Of a DNA stretch of 57,336 nt, positions 32,548 to 41,777 are shown in pieces. Both the position numbers and the translations under genes were made by a program. Source of the stretch: an uncultured Lachnospiraceae bacterium (GTDB taxonomy: Bacteria > Bacillota > Clostridia > Lachnospirales > Lachnospiraceae). How positions within the stretch are numbered: the stretch's first letter is position 1; each line of letters starts with the position of its first letter. The stretch spans positions 1 through 57,336 of the forward strand of contig CATBDC010000020.1 of assembly GCA_949502235.1 (NCBI GenBank), given 5' to 3'. The notes beneath the pieces were generated by a model that saw nothing but the letters and a program-made list of their open reading frames with translations, searched no databases and was not told where the DNA came from.

Positions 32548-33973
32548 CGTATAATGCCTCATACTGTTTTGCAGAATTCTTCCAGGAGAAATCCTGTTCC
32601 ATTCCCCGCTCTACAATTTTATTCCAGTCTCTCTTCTTATCGTAATAAATTCTCTGGGCATACCGGATAGTGCCCAGCATCTCATGTGCATTGTAATTTA
32701 AGAAGCTAAAGCCTGTTCCGGTCTTTTCATATTCATTATATGCCTCCACCGTATCCTTAAGTCCGCCTGTCTCTCTTACAATCGGAACTGTTCCGTATCT
32801 TAAGCTCATAAGCTGGCTTAAGCCGCAGGGCTCAAATAAGGAGGGCATAAGGAAGGCATCGGAAGCCGCGTAAATCTTATGTGACAGCTCCTCCGAGTAA
32901 TAGATATTCGCAGATACCTTTCCATGATACTTCCAGTCAAAATGACGGAACATGTTCTCATACTGCTCCTCGCCTGTTCCGAGAACAACAATCTGCACGG
33001 CATCCTGACAAAGCTCATCCATAATATAGGCAATTAAGTCAAAGCCCTTCTGGTCTGTAAGTCTTGAAACAATTCCAATCATCATGGTCTTCGGATCCTG
33101 TTCAAGCCCCAGTTCCTTCTGAAGAGCAATCTTATTCTTTACCTTCTCCTTACGGAAATTGCTGATATTATAGGTCTTCTCAATACATTTATCCGTCTCG
33201 GGGTTAAAATCATCATAATCGATTCCATTCACAATACCGGACAGGCAGTTAGAGCGGGCGCGCATGAGCCCGTCAAGCTTCTCCCCGTAGAACGGCATCT
33301 TAATCTCCTCCGCGTAAGAATTGCTTACGGTTGTTATCCGGTCCGCATATACGATACCGCCCTTTAAGTAATTGGCATCCTTATAAGCCTCCAGCTTGTC
33401 CGGCGCAAAATAGTAAAGAGGAAGCCCCGTAATATCTCTTACTCTCTTCGTATCCCATGTGCCCTGGAATTTCAGATTATGGATGGTCATAATCGTCTTG
33501 ATTCCGCGGTAGTATTCATTTGAATAGCGGAAATTATCCAAAAAAATGGGAACAAGCCCTGTCTGCCAGTCGTGGCAGTGGATAATATCCGGCCTGAAAT
33601 TAATTACAGGCAGTGCACTTAATACCGCCTTGGAGAAAAACGCAAACTTTTCAATATCCGCGTACATGTCCCCATATGGTGCAAAGCCGTTAAAATAATA
33701 TTCATTATCTATAAAGTAGAATGTAATTCCATCGTACTGTGTCTCTAAAACTCCTACGTACTGTGTCCTCCATCCCAGATCCATATAAAAATGGCTGTGG
33801 TATGTAAGCTTCTCCTTCCACTGCTCTTTCATACACATATACTTCGGAAGCATGACTCTTACATCATATTTTTCCTTATCAAAATTTTTTGGCAAAGTTC
33901 CCGCAACATCAGCCAGTCCCCCGGTCTTTATAAATGGTACTGCTTCTGAAGTTGCAAAAAGTATTTTCTTCAT
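32537..33973 (-). CDS. glgA: Glycogen synthase (ADP-glucose type)
   Basis: A 478-residue GT5 glycosyltransferase that extends glycogen from ADP-glucose. The N-terminal KTGGLADV motif (17-24) binds the nucleotide sugar, and the C-terminal domain has the expected MPSLFEPCGLSQLMSLRYG and RETGGLKDTV. Length is normal. It overlaps metF at its 3' end by about 11 bases, unusual partners for glycogen metabolism, and other glg genes are absent from the window. malQ, also an alpha-glucan enzyme, is 18 kb away. A TATAAT at 34009-34014 (minus strand) may be part of its promoter. Confidence 0.96.
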   Translation of the reverse strand: MKKILFATSEAVPFIKTGGLADVAGTLPKNFDKEKYDVRVMLPKYMCMKEQWKEKLTYHSHFYMDLGWRTQYVGVLETQYDGITFYFIDNEYYFNGFAPYGDMYADIEKFAFFSKAVLSALPVINFRPDIIHCHDWQTGLVPIFLDNFRYSNEYYRGIKTIMTIHNLKFQGTWDTKRVRDITGLPLYYFAPDKLEAYKDANYLKGGIVYADRITTVSNSYAEEIKMPFYGEKLDGLMRARSNCLSGIVNGIDYDDFNPETDKCIEKTYNISNFRKEKVKNKIALQKELGLEQDPKTMMIGIVSRLTDQKGFDLIAYIMDELCQDAVQIVVLGTGEEQYENMFRHFDWKYHGKVSANIYYSEELSHKIYAASDAFLMPSLFEPCGLSQLMSLRYGTVPIVRETGGLKDTVEAYNEYEKTGTGFSFLNYNAHEMLGTIRYAQRIYYDKKRDWNKIVERGMEQDFSWKNSAKQYEALYDDM

Positions 33974-34040
33974 TCCTTTTCTTCCTCCCGATTTCTACGA
34001 TATTCTATATTATACCGCATTTTCGCGCGGAAGGAAAGCA

Positions 34041-34832
34041 TTATCTGTTTTTATATTCCAAACGAATTGTATCTGCAATAAGAGCAATAAATTCCGAGTT
34101 GGTGGGCTTTCCCTTTCCATTGCTTACGGTATATCCAAATAAATCATCCAGTGTATCCAGTTTTCCCCTGCTCCAGGCAACCTCAATTGCGTGGCGGATT
34201 GCCCGTTCAACGCGGCTTGATGTTGTCTGGTGCTTTTTCGCCACCGTAGGATACAAAACCTTTGTGATGGCATTTAATACATCCATATCCTCTATGGCCA
34301 TGATGATAGCATCTCTCAGGTAATGGTAGCCCTTAATATGGGCCGGAATTCCAATCTCATGTATCATGTCGGTTACACGGGCTTCTAAGTTCATCCCCGG
34401 CTGTGACAGCGCCTCATGCTCTTTTTCCCCTGTCAGGCGCACATCATGGCAGGGGCCGCTTCCCGCACTTTTTATCCTGTTTAACACCATCTCATTATTA
34501 AAGGGCTTCAGGATGTAATAATTTGCCCCCTTTCTGAATGCATCCTCCGTAATGCGTTCCTGACCTACCGCTGTAACAATAATAAAGCTTGGACGTTTTT
34601 TTATTTCTTTGTCATGATTCACCATATCCATAACACTAAGTCCGTCCATTTTCGGCATAATCAGATCAAGAAGCATAACATCCGGCTTTTTATCCTTAAT
34701 TATCGTATATGCATCTTCCCCGTTTTTTGCTTTTCCTACAAGGCTTAAGCTTTTATCTGTATCAATAATTTCGCCAAGCAGATCCAAGATTCTTTCATTG
34801 TCGTCGGCTATTGCCACGGCTATCTGTCCCAT
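34041..34832 (-). CDS. spo0A: Stage 0 sporulation response regulator Spo0A
   Basis: The master regulator of sporulation, 263 residues. The receiver domain has Asp10/Asp11, the phosphoacceptor Asp56 in MLLDLIMP, and KPF. The C-terminal DNA-binding domain has the family hallmark [17 protein letters not shown], which contacts the 0A box. I start it at the ATG at 34832 ([11 protein letters not shown]); AGGAGG lies 11 bases upstream, and the alternative start at 34871 would precede that site. It follows spoIVB, the usual order. Candidate 0A boxes and a promoter lie in the 126-base gap. As in other clostridia no phosphorelay genes are nearby. Confidence 0.98.
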   Translation of the reverse strand: MGQIAVAIADDNERILDLLGEIIDTDKSLSLVGKAKNGEDAYTIIKDKKPDVMLLDLIMPKMDGLSVMDMVNHDKEIKKRPSFIIVTAVGQERITEDAFRKGANYYILKPFNNEMVLNRIKSAGSGPCHDVRLTGEKEHEALSQPGMNLEARVTDMIHEIGIPAHIKGYHYLRDAIIMAIEDMDVLNAITKVLYPTVAKKHQTTSSRVERAIRHAIEVAWSRGKLDTLDDLFGYTVSNGKGKPTNSEFIALIADTIRLEYKNR

Positions 34833-34876
34833 TTCACATAAATCCTCCTTTCTAAACTCTAAAACCGTCAAAAAAT

Positions 34877-34951
34877 ATTATATAATTCGTCATAATTCAA
34901 AGCAAGAATTTACTGTCGTAAAAACATACAAAAACATGTCACATATCGACA
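34877..34951 (-). promoter_or_regulatory. Predicted spo0A promoter with candidate 0A boxes
   Basis: On the minus strand TTGCTT (34900-34905) and TATAAT (34877-34882) are 17 bases apart. Two near-matches to the 0A box TGTCGAA lie just upstream: TGTCGTA on the plus strand (34914-34920) and TGTCGAT on the minus strand (34945-34951). Each differs from the consensus at one position. Autoregulation is known for Spo0A; the site assignment is inference. Confidence 0.45.
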
Positions 34952-34958
34952 CATTCTC

Positions 34959-36026
34959 TTAATTTTTTGCTTCATTCAACATATTTTCTATAAATATCCC
35001 ATAGCCTTTTGTGGGATTATTAACGAAAACATGCGTCACTGCCCCTATGAGCCTTCCGTTCTGGAGGATGGGAGAGCCGCTCATCCCCTGTACAATCCCC
35101 CCTGTTTCTTTTAAAAGCTCCTCATCTGTCACCTCAATTGTCAGCCCTTTATTTATTTCACCCGGATAGAAATCAATGCCGGTAATCTCAATATCATATT
35201 CCTTAATTTCTCCGTCTACCGCACATCTGATTTTTGCCGGCCCCTCCTCTATTTCCTCCTTCACTGCTGTTTCCACCGGCTCCTGATCTGAAAAGAGGGC
35301 GTCTATCCGGTCTACGGTGCCGAAAATGCCTACATCCGTATTTTTTCTGATGGTGCCAAGTACATTATAATTGTTATAGACTATAATTCCTTCCATGCCT
35401 CCCGGCGCCCCGCTCTCACCCTTTTGTATATCCTTAATACTCGTAATATAAAGGGTGCCGTCAGAAATATTAAAAAGCTCGTTTGTATCAATGTCATGGA
35501 TTCCATGCCCCAGGGCGCCGAACGTGCTGTCTGCGTTCAAAAATGTAATTGTGCCTAAGCCCTGGGTGTTATCTCTTACCCATATGCCCAGCTTATACTC
35601 ATCAGCTTTGCACTTGACACATTTAAATCGGATATCAAGCTCCTCATCCTTCCTCTTTACCGTAAGCACTACCTCTTCCTCCTTAAGGTTTTTAACGGCA
35701 TCTATGAGCTGTGATTTGGCCCTAATCTCCTGACCGTTAAATTTTACAATATAATCCCCGGATTTTACCAGATGTTCTGCGGGATTATATTTCATTCCAT
35801 CTATTCCTGTAAGCTCTTCTGTTCCGAGTATCATCACTCCGTCTGTCTCCAGATAGATACCCACAGGCATGCCTCCCGGGATCACCATTGTATCCTCATG
35901 GGTCTCCCCGCTTACTTCCTGCCTTAAGCTTACGCGCTGCTCTTCTATCAGAATATAGCTGCCTCCCGCAAAAATAACAAAAACCAAAATCATGATCAGA
36001 ATTCTTCGATACCAGTATTTAATCAT
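34959..36026 (-). CDS. spoIVB: SpoIVB signalling serine protease
   Basis: A 355-residue protease of family S55, secreted by the forespore to trigger SpoIVFB processing of pro-sigma-K. It has one N-terminal transmembrane segment (about 10-27), a PDZ domain (about 75-150, with LVKSGDYIVKFNGQEI), and a chymotrypsin-like domain with the catalytic His in FGALGHGIHD (about 169) and Ser in QGMSGSPIL (about 316). GGAGG lies 8 bases before the ATG at 36026. It sits between recN and spo0A, its conserved place in spore formers. A hairpin terminator lies between it and recN, so it probably has its own sporulation promoter. Confidence 0.96.
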   Translation of the reverse strand: MIKYWYRRILIMILVFVIFAGGSYILIEEQRVSLRQEVSGETHEDTMVIPGGMPVGIYLETDGVMILGTEELTGIDGMKYNPAEHLVKSGDYIVKFNGQEIRAKSQLIDAVKNLKEEEVVLTVKRKDEELDIRFKCVKCKADEYKLGIWVRDNTQGLGTITFLNADSTFGALGHGIHDIDTNELFNISDGTLYITSIKDIQKGESGAPGGMEGIIVYNNYNVLGTIRKNTDVGIFGTVDRIDALFSDQEPVETAVKEEIEEGPAKIRCAVDGEIKEYDIEITGIDFYPGEINKGLTIEVTDEELLKETGGIVQGMSGSPILQNGRLIGAVTHVFVNNPTKGYGIFIENMLNEAKN

Positions 36027-36051
36027 CTTCACTACCTCCGCCTGAAAATAA

Positions 36052-36086
36052 AAGACAGACACCCTTTTTATAAGGATATCTGTCTT
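36052..36086 (-). terminator. Hairpin between recN and spoIVB
   Basis: On the minus strand AAGACAGATATCC and GGGTGTCTGTCTT can form a 13-bp stem with two G-U pairs around a 9-base loop, followed by TTATTTTC. It lies 28 bases past the recN stop. Confidence 0.6.
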
Positions 36087-36113
36087 AGTATGTTACATTT
36101 TTCTGTTTTTCAA

Positions 36114-37787
36114 TCATTTTATTTCTCTTGCAAGCTTCTTCATTTCTCTTGCATTTTCAAGCACAGTCTCTGTAATCTTTGCTCCTCCTAAAATTCTTGC
36201 AAGCTCCTTAATTTCTTCTTTCTCTGAAAGCCTTCTGATTCCTGTTGTGGTTCCATTTTTTTCCACTTTTTTTTCAATCAGAAAATGAGTGTCAGCCATA
36301 GCCGCTATCTGGGCAAGATGGGTAATGCAGATCACCTGGTGCCCCCGTCCGATTACCGCCATTTTTTCAGAAACCTTCTGGGCGGTCCGTCCGCTGATTC
36401 CTACGTCAATCTCATCAAAGATCAGAGTCTCTATATCATCCCTGTCTGCCATAACGGTTTTTATTGCAAGCATAATCCTGGAAAGCTCTCCGCCGGAAGC
36501 AACACTGACAAGGGGCCTTACCGGCTGCCCCGGATTTAAGGATATTGCGAATTCCGCCTCATCCATGCCCCCAGAGGTATAATGGTCCAGCCCTTGGAAT
36601 TCGATTTCAAATTTTACGTCCGCAAAATTCAGATCCCTTAATCCTGCCTCCACCTTCTGTTTTAAAAGCTTTCCCTGGGCAGTTCTTATTTTTGTCAGCT
36701 CACCGGAATATTTAAGCAGCTCCTTTTCTTCTTTTTCTAAATCTTCCTTAAGCCTTCCAATATATTCCTCATGGTTGGCAAGCTTTTCAAGCTTCGCCTT
36801 CCTGTCCTCTCCATAAGCAAGGATATCCTCTATCGTGCTCCCGTATTTTGTCTTAAGATGATTGATCTCATTCAAACGTTTTTCTGTTTCATAAAACTCC
36901 TCTTCTGAAAACTCACAGGAATCGGAGTAATCTGACAGCTCCCGGTTGAAATCATTTAAGAGGCTGTCGATCTCAGAGAGCTGGTTATAAAGCTCTGCAG
37001 CCTTTTTATCATATCCGGCTATATCGGAAAGCAGCCGTATGGCGCGGCTTAGATTCTCACTGGCGCTTGCATCCTGTCCGCTTGTATAGGAATATGCTGC
37101 CGATGTACTTTCCGCTATCTTTTTGCCGTTTGTCATCCTCTTATAAAGGCTTTCAAGCTCCTCATCCTCCCCCTCCTTTAAGCAGGCATTGTCAATCTCA
37201 TCTGCCTCAAACTGAAGAAATGACATCTCCTTTGCCCGCTGGGCTTCGTCCATATCAGCCTCTTCTAACTGCTTTTTAAGCTTCTGGTATTTCTGGAAGG
37301 AGCGTCCCACCCTTTCTCTTTTCTCTTCTGCGGCTTCTCCGGCAAATGCATCCACAAACCCAAGATGATTTTTTTTATACAGCAGAGACTGGTGTTCATG
37401 CTGTCCGTGAATATCAATCAGAACAGATGCGGCGGCCTTTAATACTGACATGGTGACTGTCTCCCCGTTAATACGGCTTACACTTCTTCTTTCCATAAGA
37501 CGGCGGCTTAATACCACTGCCCCGTCCTCCGGGAAAATGTCAAGCTCCTTAAGGGCTTCTGCGTGCACAGGATTTTCAACCTCGAAGGTAAGCTCCACAT
37601 ACCCGTAGTCCGCGCCCTCTCTTATCATGTCCTTTGTATATTTCCCTCCCAGCGCAAGATTCACAGAGCCCAGGATGATAGATTTTCCTGCCCCCGTCTC
37701 TCCGGTCAGTATATTTAAACCTCTCTCAAATTCCACCTCAATTTCTTCGATCAAGGCCAGGTTTTTTACATGTAAACTACGTAACAT
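36114..37787 (-). CDS. recN: DNA repair protein RecN
   Basis: A 557-residue SMC-like ATPase used in recombinational repair of double-strand breaks. The head has Walker A GETGAGKSII (29-38), the C-terminal signature SVASGGELSRIMLA and Walker B TLIFDEIDVGISG (about 452). The middle (about 150-370) is a charged coiled coil. Length is normal. It follows argR by 9 bases on the minus strand, the standard Firmicutes arrangement, and is followed by a hairpin before spoIVB. Confidence 0.97.
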   Translation of the reverse strand: MLRSLHVKNLALIEEIEVEFERGLNILTGETGAGKSIILGSVNLALGGKYTKDMIREGADYGYVELTFEVENPVHAEALKELDIFPEDGAVVLSRRLMERRSVSRINGETVTMSVLKAAASVLIDIHGQHEHQSLLYKKNHLGFVDAFAGEAAEEKRERVGRSFQKYQKLKKQLEEADMDEAQRAKEMSFLQFEADEIDNACLKEGEDEELESLYKRMTNGKKIAESTSAAYSYTSGQDASASENLSRAIRLLSDIAGYDKKAAELYNQLSEIDSLLNDFNRELSDYSDSCEFSEEEFYETEKRLNEINHLKTKYGSTIEDILAYGEDRKAKLEKLANHEEYIGRLKEDLEKEEKELLKYSGELTKIRTAQGKLLKQKVEAGLRDLNFADVKFEIEFQGLDHYTSGGMDEAEFAISLNPGQPVRPLVSVASGGELSRIMLAIKTVMADRDDIETLIFDEIDVGISGRTAQKVSEKMAVIGRGHQVICITHLAQIAAMADTHFLIEKKVEKNGTTTGIRRLSEKEEIKELARILGGAKITETVLENAREMKKLAREIK

Positions 37788-37796
37788 CTGTTCCTC

Positions 37797-38246
37797 CTAC
37801 AAAACAATCTTATTGATCTTATCCATAACCTGCACTGTATCATCCACGGTCCGTATTGCGCACATAATCGTATCGTCTCCCGCAATACTGCCTACCACCT
37901 CTTCCCATTTCATGGCGTCAATGGCGGCGCACACGGCCATGGCCATGCCGGACACGGTTTTAATCACCAGGATATTCTGTGCCATATCCATAGACACATA
38001 TCCGTCTTTGAGCACACGCATATATTTCTCATTCATTCCGCTTTCCGCGGCCTGATGAACTGCGTATCTCTGCCCGCCTCCCTCTGCCGGAACCTTTGTA
38101 AGCCTAAGCTCCCTGATGTCACGGGACACTGTTGCCTGTGTCACCTGGAATCCCGCCTCATTTAGACGGAGGGCAAGATCCTCCTGGGTTTCTATATTAT
38201 ATGTGCCAACCAGTTCTATAATCTTTCTGTGCCTGCTCGCTTTCAT
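37797..38246 (-). CDS. argR: Arginine repressor
   Basis: A 149-residue ArgR/AhrC homologue. The N-terminal winged helix (MKASRHRKIIELVGTYNIET, then TQATVSRDIRELRL) binds ARG boxes; the C-terminal domain (QNILVIKTVSGMAMAVCAAID, then GSIAGDDTIMCAIR) forms the hexamer and binds arginine. It is 4 bases downstream of nadK and 9 bases upstream of recN. Position here is syntenic and need not mean arginine genes are adjacent; none are in the window. Confidence 0.97.
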   Translation of the reverse strand: MKASRHRKIIELVGTYNIETQEDLALRLNEAGFQVTQATVSRDIRELRLTKVPAEGGGQRYAVHQAAESGMNEKYMRVLKDGYVSMDMAQNILVIKTVSGMAMAVCAAIDAMKWEEVVGSIAGDDTIMCAIRTVDDTVQVMDKINKIVL

Positions 38247-38250
38247 GTCC

Positions 38251-39084
38251 TTACTTTCCTTTCATTTTCCTGCGGAGTGTCTCTAAAAAGCTGATTTTGT
38301 TAAGCTTGATAATCTTAGCTGCCGCACCGGAGCGCCTGATAATTACCTTCTCTCCTGTGACCATCTTAATTGCGTCAGTCCCGTCAAAGGCAATTAAAGC
38401 CTCCTCTGTCTTATTGTGCTTTCCTTCTCCTATCTCGATCACCAGTTCATCCTCCGCCGAGAGTACAATGCTGCTTGTATTAAGCGCATGGGAACAGATT
38501 GGCGTAATGACGATCATCTCTGCCGTAGGCTCCACAATAGGCCCTCCTGCAGACAGATTGTATGCCGTGGAGCCTGTGGGAGTCGAAATAATGACTCCAT
38601 CGGCCTCATAGGAATTTAAAAGCTCTCCATTTACATAAAGTCTGAAATGAATCAGACGAAGGTTCGCGCTTCTTGCCACTACTATGTCGTTTAGAGACAC
38701 ATCCCGGAAGGACTTTCCCAGACGCCCCTCCAGCATCATCCTGTCCTCCACCTCGTATTTCCCGGAAATAAGGGAAGCAACAGCCTCCTCAATATGACCC
38801 ACCTCTACCTCTGCAAGATATCCGAGGGCGCCCATATTAATTCCAAGTATGGGGATGTTCCTTCCGTGAAGAGCCCTTGCCGCCTCAATGAGCGTCCCAT
38901 CGCCGCCGATTACAACCGCGCAGTCAAACTCTTTTGGTATGCTTGACAAAATAATCCTCTTATTTTCATCCTTAAGGCATCTGGTGCACTTTTTTCCTAA
39001 GCCTTCGAGAATCCGTATCACCTGGTCTGTCACCTTTTGTCCTTTATCTTTTCCGTCATTCGTCACAATAAAAAAATGTTCCAT
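38251..39084 (-). CDS. nadK: NAD kinase
   Basis: A 277-residue enzyme that phosphorylates NAD to NADP. The nucleotide-binding motif VVIGGDGTLIEAAR and the NE/D-type stretch GVIISTPTGSTAYNLSAGG are both intact. AAGGGG lies 7 bases before the ATG at 39084; a longer reading to 39111 would place that site inside the gene. The first bases of the gene lie just past the tlyA stop at 39089, so the two are coupled. Confidence 0.96.
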   Translation of the reverse strand: MEHFFIVTNDGKDKGQKVTDQVIRILEGLGKKCTRCLKDENKRIILSSIPKEFDCAVVIGGDGTLIEAARALHGRNIPILGINMGALGYLAEVEVGHIEEAVASLISGKYEVEDRMMLEGRLGKSFRDVSLNDIVVARSANLRLIHFRLYVNGELLNSYEADGVIISTPTGSTAYNLSAGGPIVEPTAEMIVITPICSHALNTSSIVLSAEDELVIEIGEGKHNKTEEALIAFDGTDAIKMVTGEKVIIRRSGAAAKIIKLNKISFLETLRRKMKGK

Positions 39085-39088
39085 ATCT

Positions 39089-39898
39089 TTACCCCTTCGC
39101 AAGCGTCTCAAATGCCTCGTCCACTATCCTTTTAATATCTGCCTGCCTGCTTATGATTCCCACATCCTGGCTTTTTTTCAAATGTACCAGATATTCAATA
39201 TTTCCTTCCGGTCCCCGGATAGGGGAAAAGGTCAGATTTTCCACATGAAAACCATTTGATACTGCAAAGCCTGTCACTGCTTCTATAACCTCAATATGGG
39301 TGCTTTTTTCTCTTACGACACCCTTCTTTCCAACCTTATTTCTTCCTGCTTCAAACTGGGGCTTAATAAGCGCCGCGATTTCTCCGTCCTTCTTAAGATA
39401 ATTCCGGATTGGCACAAGCACTTTAGAAAGGGAAATAAAGGAAACATCCACAGAAGAAAAATCTACAGCCTCCCCTATGTCTTCAGGAGTCACATACCGG
39501 ATGTTGGTCTTCTCCATGCAGACCACACGCGGATCCTGCCTAAGCTTCCAGTCAAGCTGTCCCCGCCCCACATCAATAGCATAGACCTTCCGGGCGCCGT
39601 TTTTCAGCATACAGTCAGTAAAGCCTCCTGTTGAGGAGCCCACATCCGTACAAATCTTTCCCTCCACGGAAAGCGCAAATACCTTTAACGCCTTTTCCAG
39701 CTTAAACCCGCCCCTGCTTACATAGGGCATGGCGTTTTCTCTTACCTCTATCGTTACGTCTTCCGAAAAGGAAGTGCCGGGCTTATCCTCCTTTTGTCCC
39801 TCTACATATACATTTCCGGACATAATCACTGCTTTTGCCTTTTCTCTGGATGCTGCCAGATTACGCTTTACCAAAAGCACATCCAATCGTTCCTTCAT
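39089..39898 (-). CDS. tlyA: TlyA-family rRNA 2'-O-methyltransferase
   Basis: A 269-residue protein: an N-terminal S4 RNA-binding domain (RLDVLLVKRNLAASREKAKA, residues 4-23) followed by an FtsJ-like S-adenosylmethionine methyltransferase with DVGSSTGGFTDCML (about 81-94), the VDVSFISL strand and the KPQFEAG motif. Family members methylate ribosomal RNA; some are named hemolysins for historical reasons. AAAGGAG lies 10 bases before the ATG. The gene starts 38 bases before the end of dxs, so its ribosome-binding site lies within dxs. Confidence 0.95.
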   Translation of the reverse strand: MKERLDVLLVKRNLAASREKAKAVIMSGNVYVEGQKEDKPGTSFSEDVTIEVRENAMPYVSRGGFKLEKALKVFALSVEGKICTDVGSSTGGFTDCMLKNGARKVYAIDVGRGQLDWKLRQDPRVVCMEKTNIRYVTPEDIGEAVDFSSVDVSFISLSKVLVPIRNYLKKDGEIAALIKPQFEAGRNKVGKKGVVREKSTHIEVIEAVTGFAVSNGFHVENLTFSPIRGPEGNIEYLVHLKKSQDVGIISRQADIKRIVDEAFETLAKG

Positions 39899-41765
39899 TT
39901 TCTTTAAGCTCCTTTAGCGCCTCTAAAATTCTTTTTGTCATGCCTTCGCTGTCGATTCCGTTTTCCTTTCGCAGAACACTGACATTTCCATGCTCCACAT
40001 ACATATCCGGGAGCGCCAGTATCAGCACGTCCGATGGAAGGTGCCTTCTTCGCACGCACTCCAGCACATGCTCTCCAAATCCGCCGGTCTTTACATTCTC
40101 CTCGATGGTGACAATCAGGCTGTGGTCTTTACTTAGCTCTGTAATCATCTCCTCGTCAACCGGCTTTACAAATCTGGCATTTACAAGGCTGCAGCCTATC
40201 TGTTCCTTTTTCAGGTTTTCCCGCACCCTTACAGCCTCTTCAAACATGTGGCCCACGCTTAAAATGGCCAGGCCTTTCTCCCTGTATATCCATTCGGCCC
40301 TTCCATATTCGATGGGGCTTCTGTATTCACTGTAACCGGCATAGGCCGTCCCCCTTGGATAACGCAGTGCCGCCGGAGTGTGAAGGCTTAAGGCAAACCG
40401 GACCATATCCGCCATCTCATACTTATTTTTCGGAGTCATGACCGTCATTCCCGGAATAGCGCTTAAATAGGAAAGATCAAAAATTCCCTGATGTGTCTCT
40501 CCATCGCTGCCCACAAGGCCCGCGCGGTCTACTGCAAATACAACCGGAAGGTTCTGCAGGGCCACATCATGGATAATCTGGTCATATCCTCTCTGAAGAA
40601 AAGAGGAGTATACTGCAAACACAGGTTTCATTCCGCCGGCAGCAAGCCCTGCGGCAAAGGTAACTCCGTGCCCCTCCGCAATTCCAACATCAAAAAAACG
40701 CCCGGGAAAACGCTTAGAAAACCTTGTAAGGCCTGTCCCATCGGTCATTGCGGCCGTAATGGCCGCAATATCAGGGTTCTTAGCCGCTTCCGCACAGATT
40801 ACTTTTCCGAACACATCCGTATACGTGTCCTCCTTTTTTGCGGCGCTCACTTCACCGCTTTCAATATCAAAGGGGCCGATTCCGTGAAACTTATCTGGTG
40901 CTGCTTCTGCCGGCTCATAGCCCTTTCCTTTTTGCGTTATTACGTGGACTAACACCGGTCCGTCTACCTTTTTTGCTTCCCTTAGCACTCTGCAGAGCAT
41001 GGGAACATTATGTCCCGGCACGGGTCCTAAATAGGTGAGCCCCATATCCTCAAAAAGCATGCCGGGAACTACCAGCTGCTTGATGCTGCTTTTTGTCTTT
41101 CGTATCTGCTCGATCATGGTATTTCCTACAACCGGAACCTTCTCAAGCACATCTGTTACGCCTTTTTTCAGTCCCGTATATATGGATGCTGTCCTTAAAT
41201 GTGAGAGATATTTTGACATACCCCCTACATTTTCAGAGATAGACATATGATTATCATTTAAAATAATAATAAAATTCGTTTTTAAATGGGAGGCATTATT
41301 CAGCGCTTCATACGCCATGCCCCCTGTCAGTGAGCCGTCTCCGATTACAGAGATAACCGAGTACTCCTCCCCCTTTATGTCTCTTGCCTCAACAAGGCCG
41401 AGGCCCGCTGAAATTGACGTAGAGCTGTGTCCGGTATCAAAGGCATCGCAGGGACTTTCCTTTCTTTTTGGAAACCCGCTCATACCCCCAAAGCTTCTAA
41501 GGGCGTCAAACCCGTCTTTTCTTCCAGTCAAAAGCTTATGCGTATAGGACTGGTGCCCTACATCCCAGATAATCTTATCCTCCGGAAGGCTGAACACTAG
41601 ATGAAGGGCCATTGTAAGCTCTACAACTCCAAGATTAGACGCAAGATGCCCTCCGGTTTTGCTCACCTTGTCAATGAGGAAGCCCCGTATCTCCTCTGCA
41701 AGAATTCCAAGCTCCTCACGGTTTAAACTTTTTATATCATTTTCCTTTTGTATCCTCTCAAGCAT
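39861..41765 (-). CDS. dxs: 1-deoxy-D-xylulose-5-phosphate synthase
   Basis: A 634-residue thiamine-diphosphate enzyme that condenses pyruvate and glyceraldehyde 3-phosphate, the first step of the MEP isoprenoid pathway. The ThDP motif is VIGDGSLTGGMAYEALNNA (about 140-158), ending in a conserved ILNDNHMSIS. The transketolase-like region has VGIAEGHGVTFAAG and VFAVDRAGLVGSDGETHQG. It is 12 bases downstream of ispA, so two isoprenoid genes are coupled, and it overlaps tlyA at its 3' end by 38 bases. Confidence 0.97.
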   Translation of the reverse strand: MLERIQKENDIKSLNREELGILAEEIRGFLIDKVSKTGGHLASNLGVVELTMALHLVFSLPEDKIIWDVGHQSYTHKLLTGRKDGFDALRSFGGMSGFPKRKESPCDAFDTGHSSTSISAGLGLVEARDIKGEEYSVISVIGDGSLTGGMAYEALNNASHLKTNFIIILNDNHMSISENVGGMSKYLSHLRTASIYTGLKKGVTDVLEKVPVVGNTMIEQIRKTKSSIKQLVVPGMLFEDMGLTYLGPVPGHNVPMLCRVLREAKKVDGPVLVHVITQKGKGYEPAEAAPDKFHGIGPFDIESGEVSAAKKEDTYTDVFGKVICAEAAKNPDIAAITAAMTDGTGLTRFSKRFPGRFFDVGIAEGHGVTFAAGLAAGGMKPVFAVYSSFLQRGYDQIIHDVALQNLPVVFAVDRAGLVGSDGETHQGIFDLSYLSAIPGMTVMTPKNKYEMADMVRFALSLHTPAALRYPRGTAYAGYSEYRSPIEYGRAEWIYREKGLAILSVGHMFEEAVRVRENLKKEQIGCSLVNARFVKPVDEEMITELSKDHSLIVTIEENVKTGGFGEHVLECVRRRHLPSDVLILALPDMYVEHGNVSVLRKENGIDSEGMTKRILEALKELKENEGTIGCAFGKA

Positions 41766-41777
41766 ACGAATCCCTCT

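Noticed and set aside
32548-33973. An S-adenosylmethionine or cobalamin riboswitch for the methionine genes
   Set aside because: metF overlaps glgA and there is no leader; the metH leader is also too short and lacks the conserved cores.
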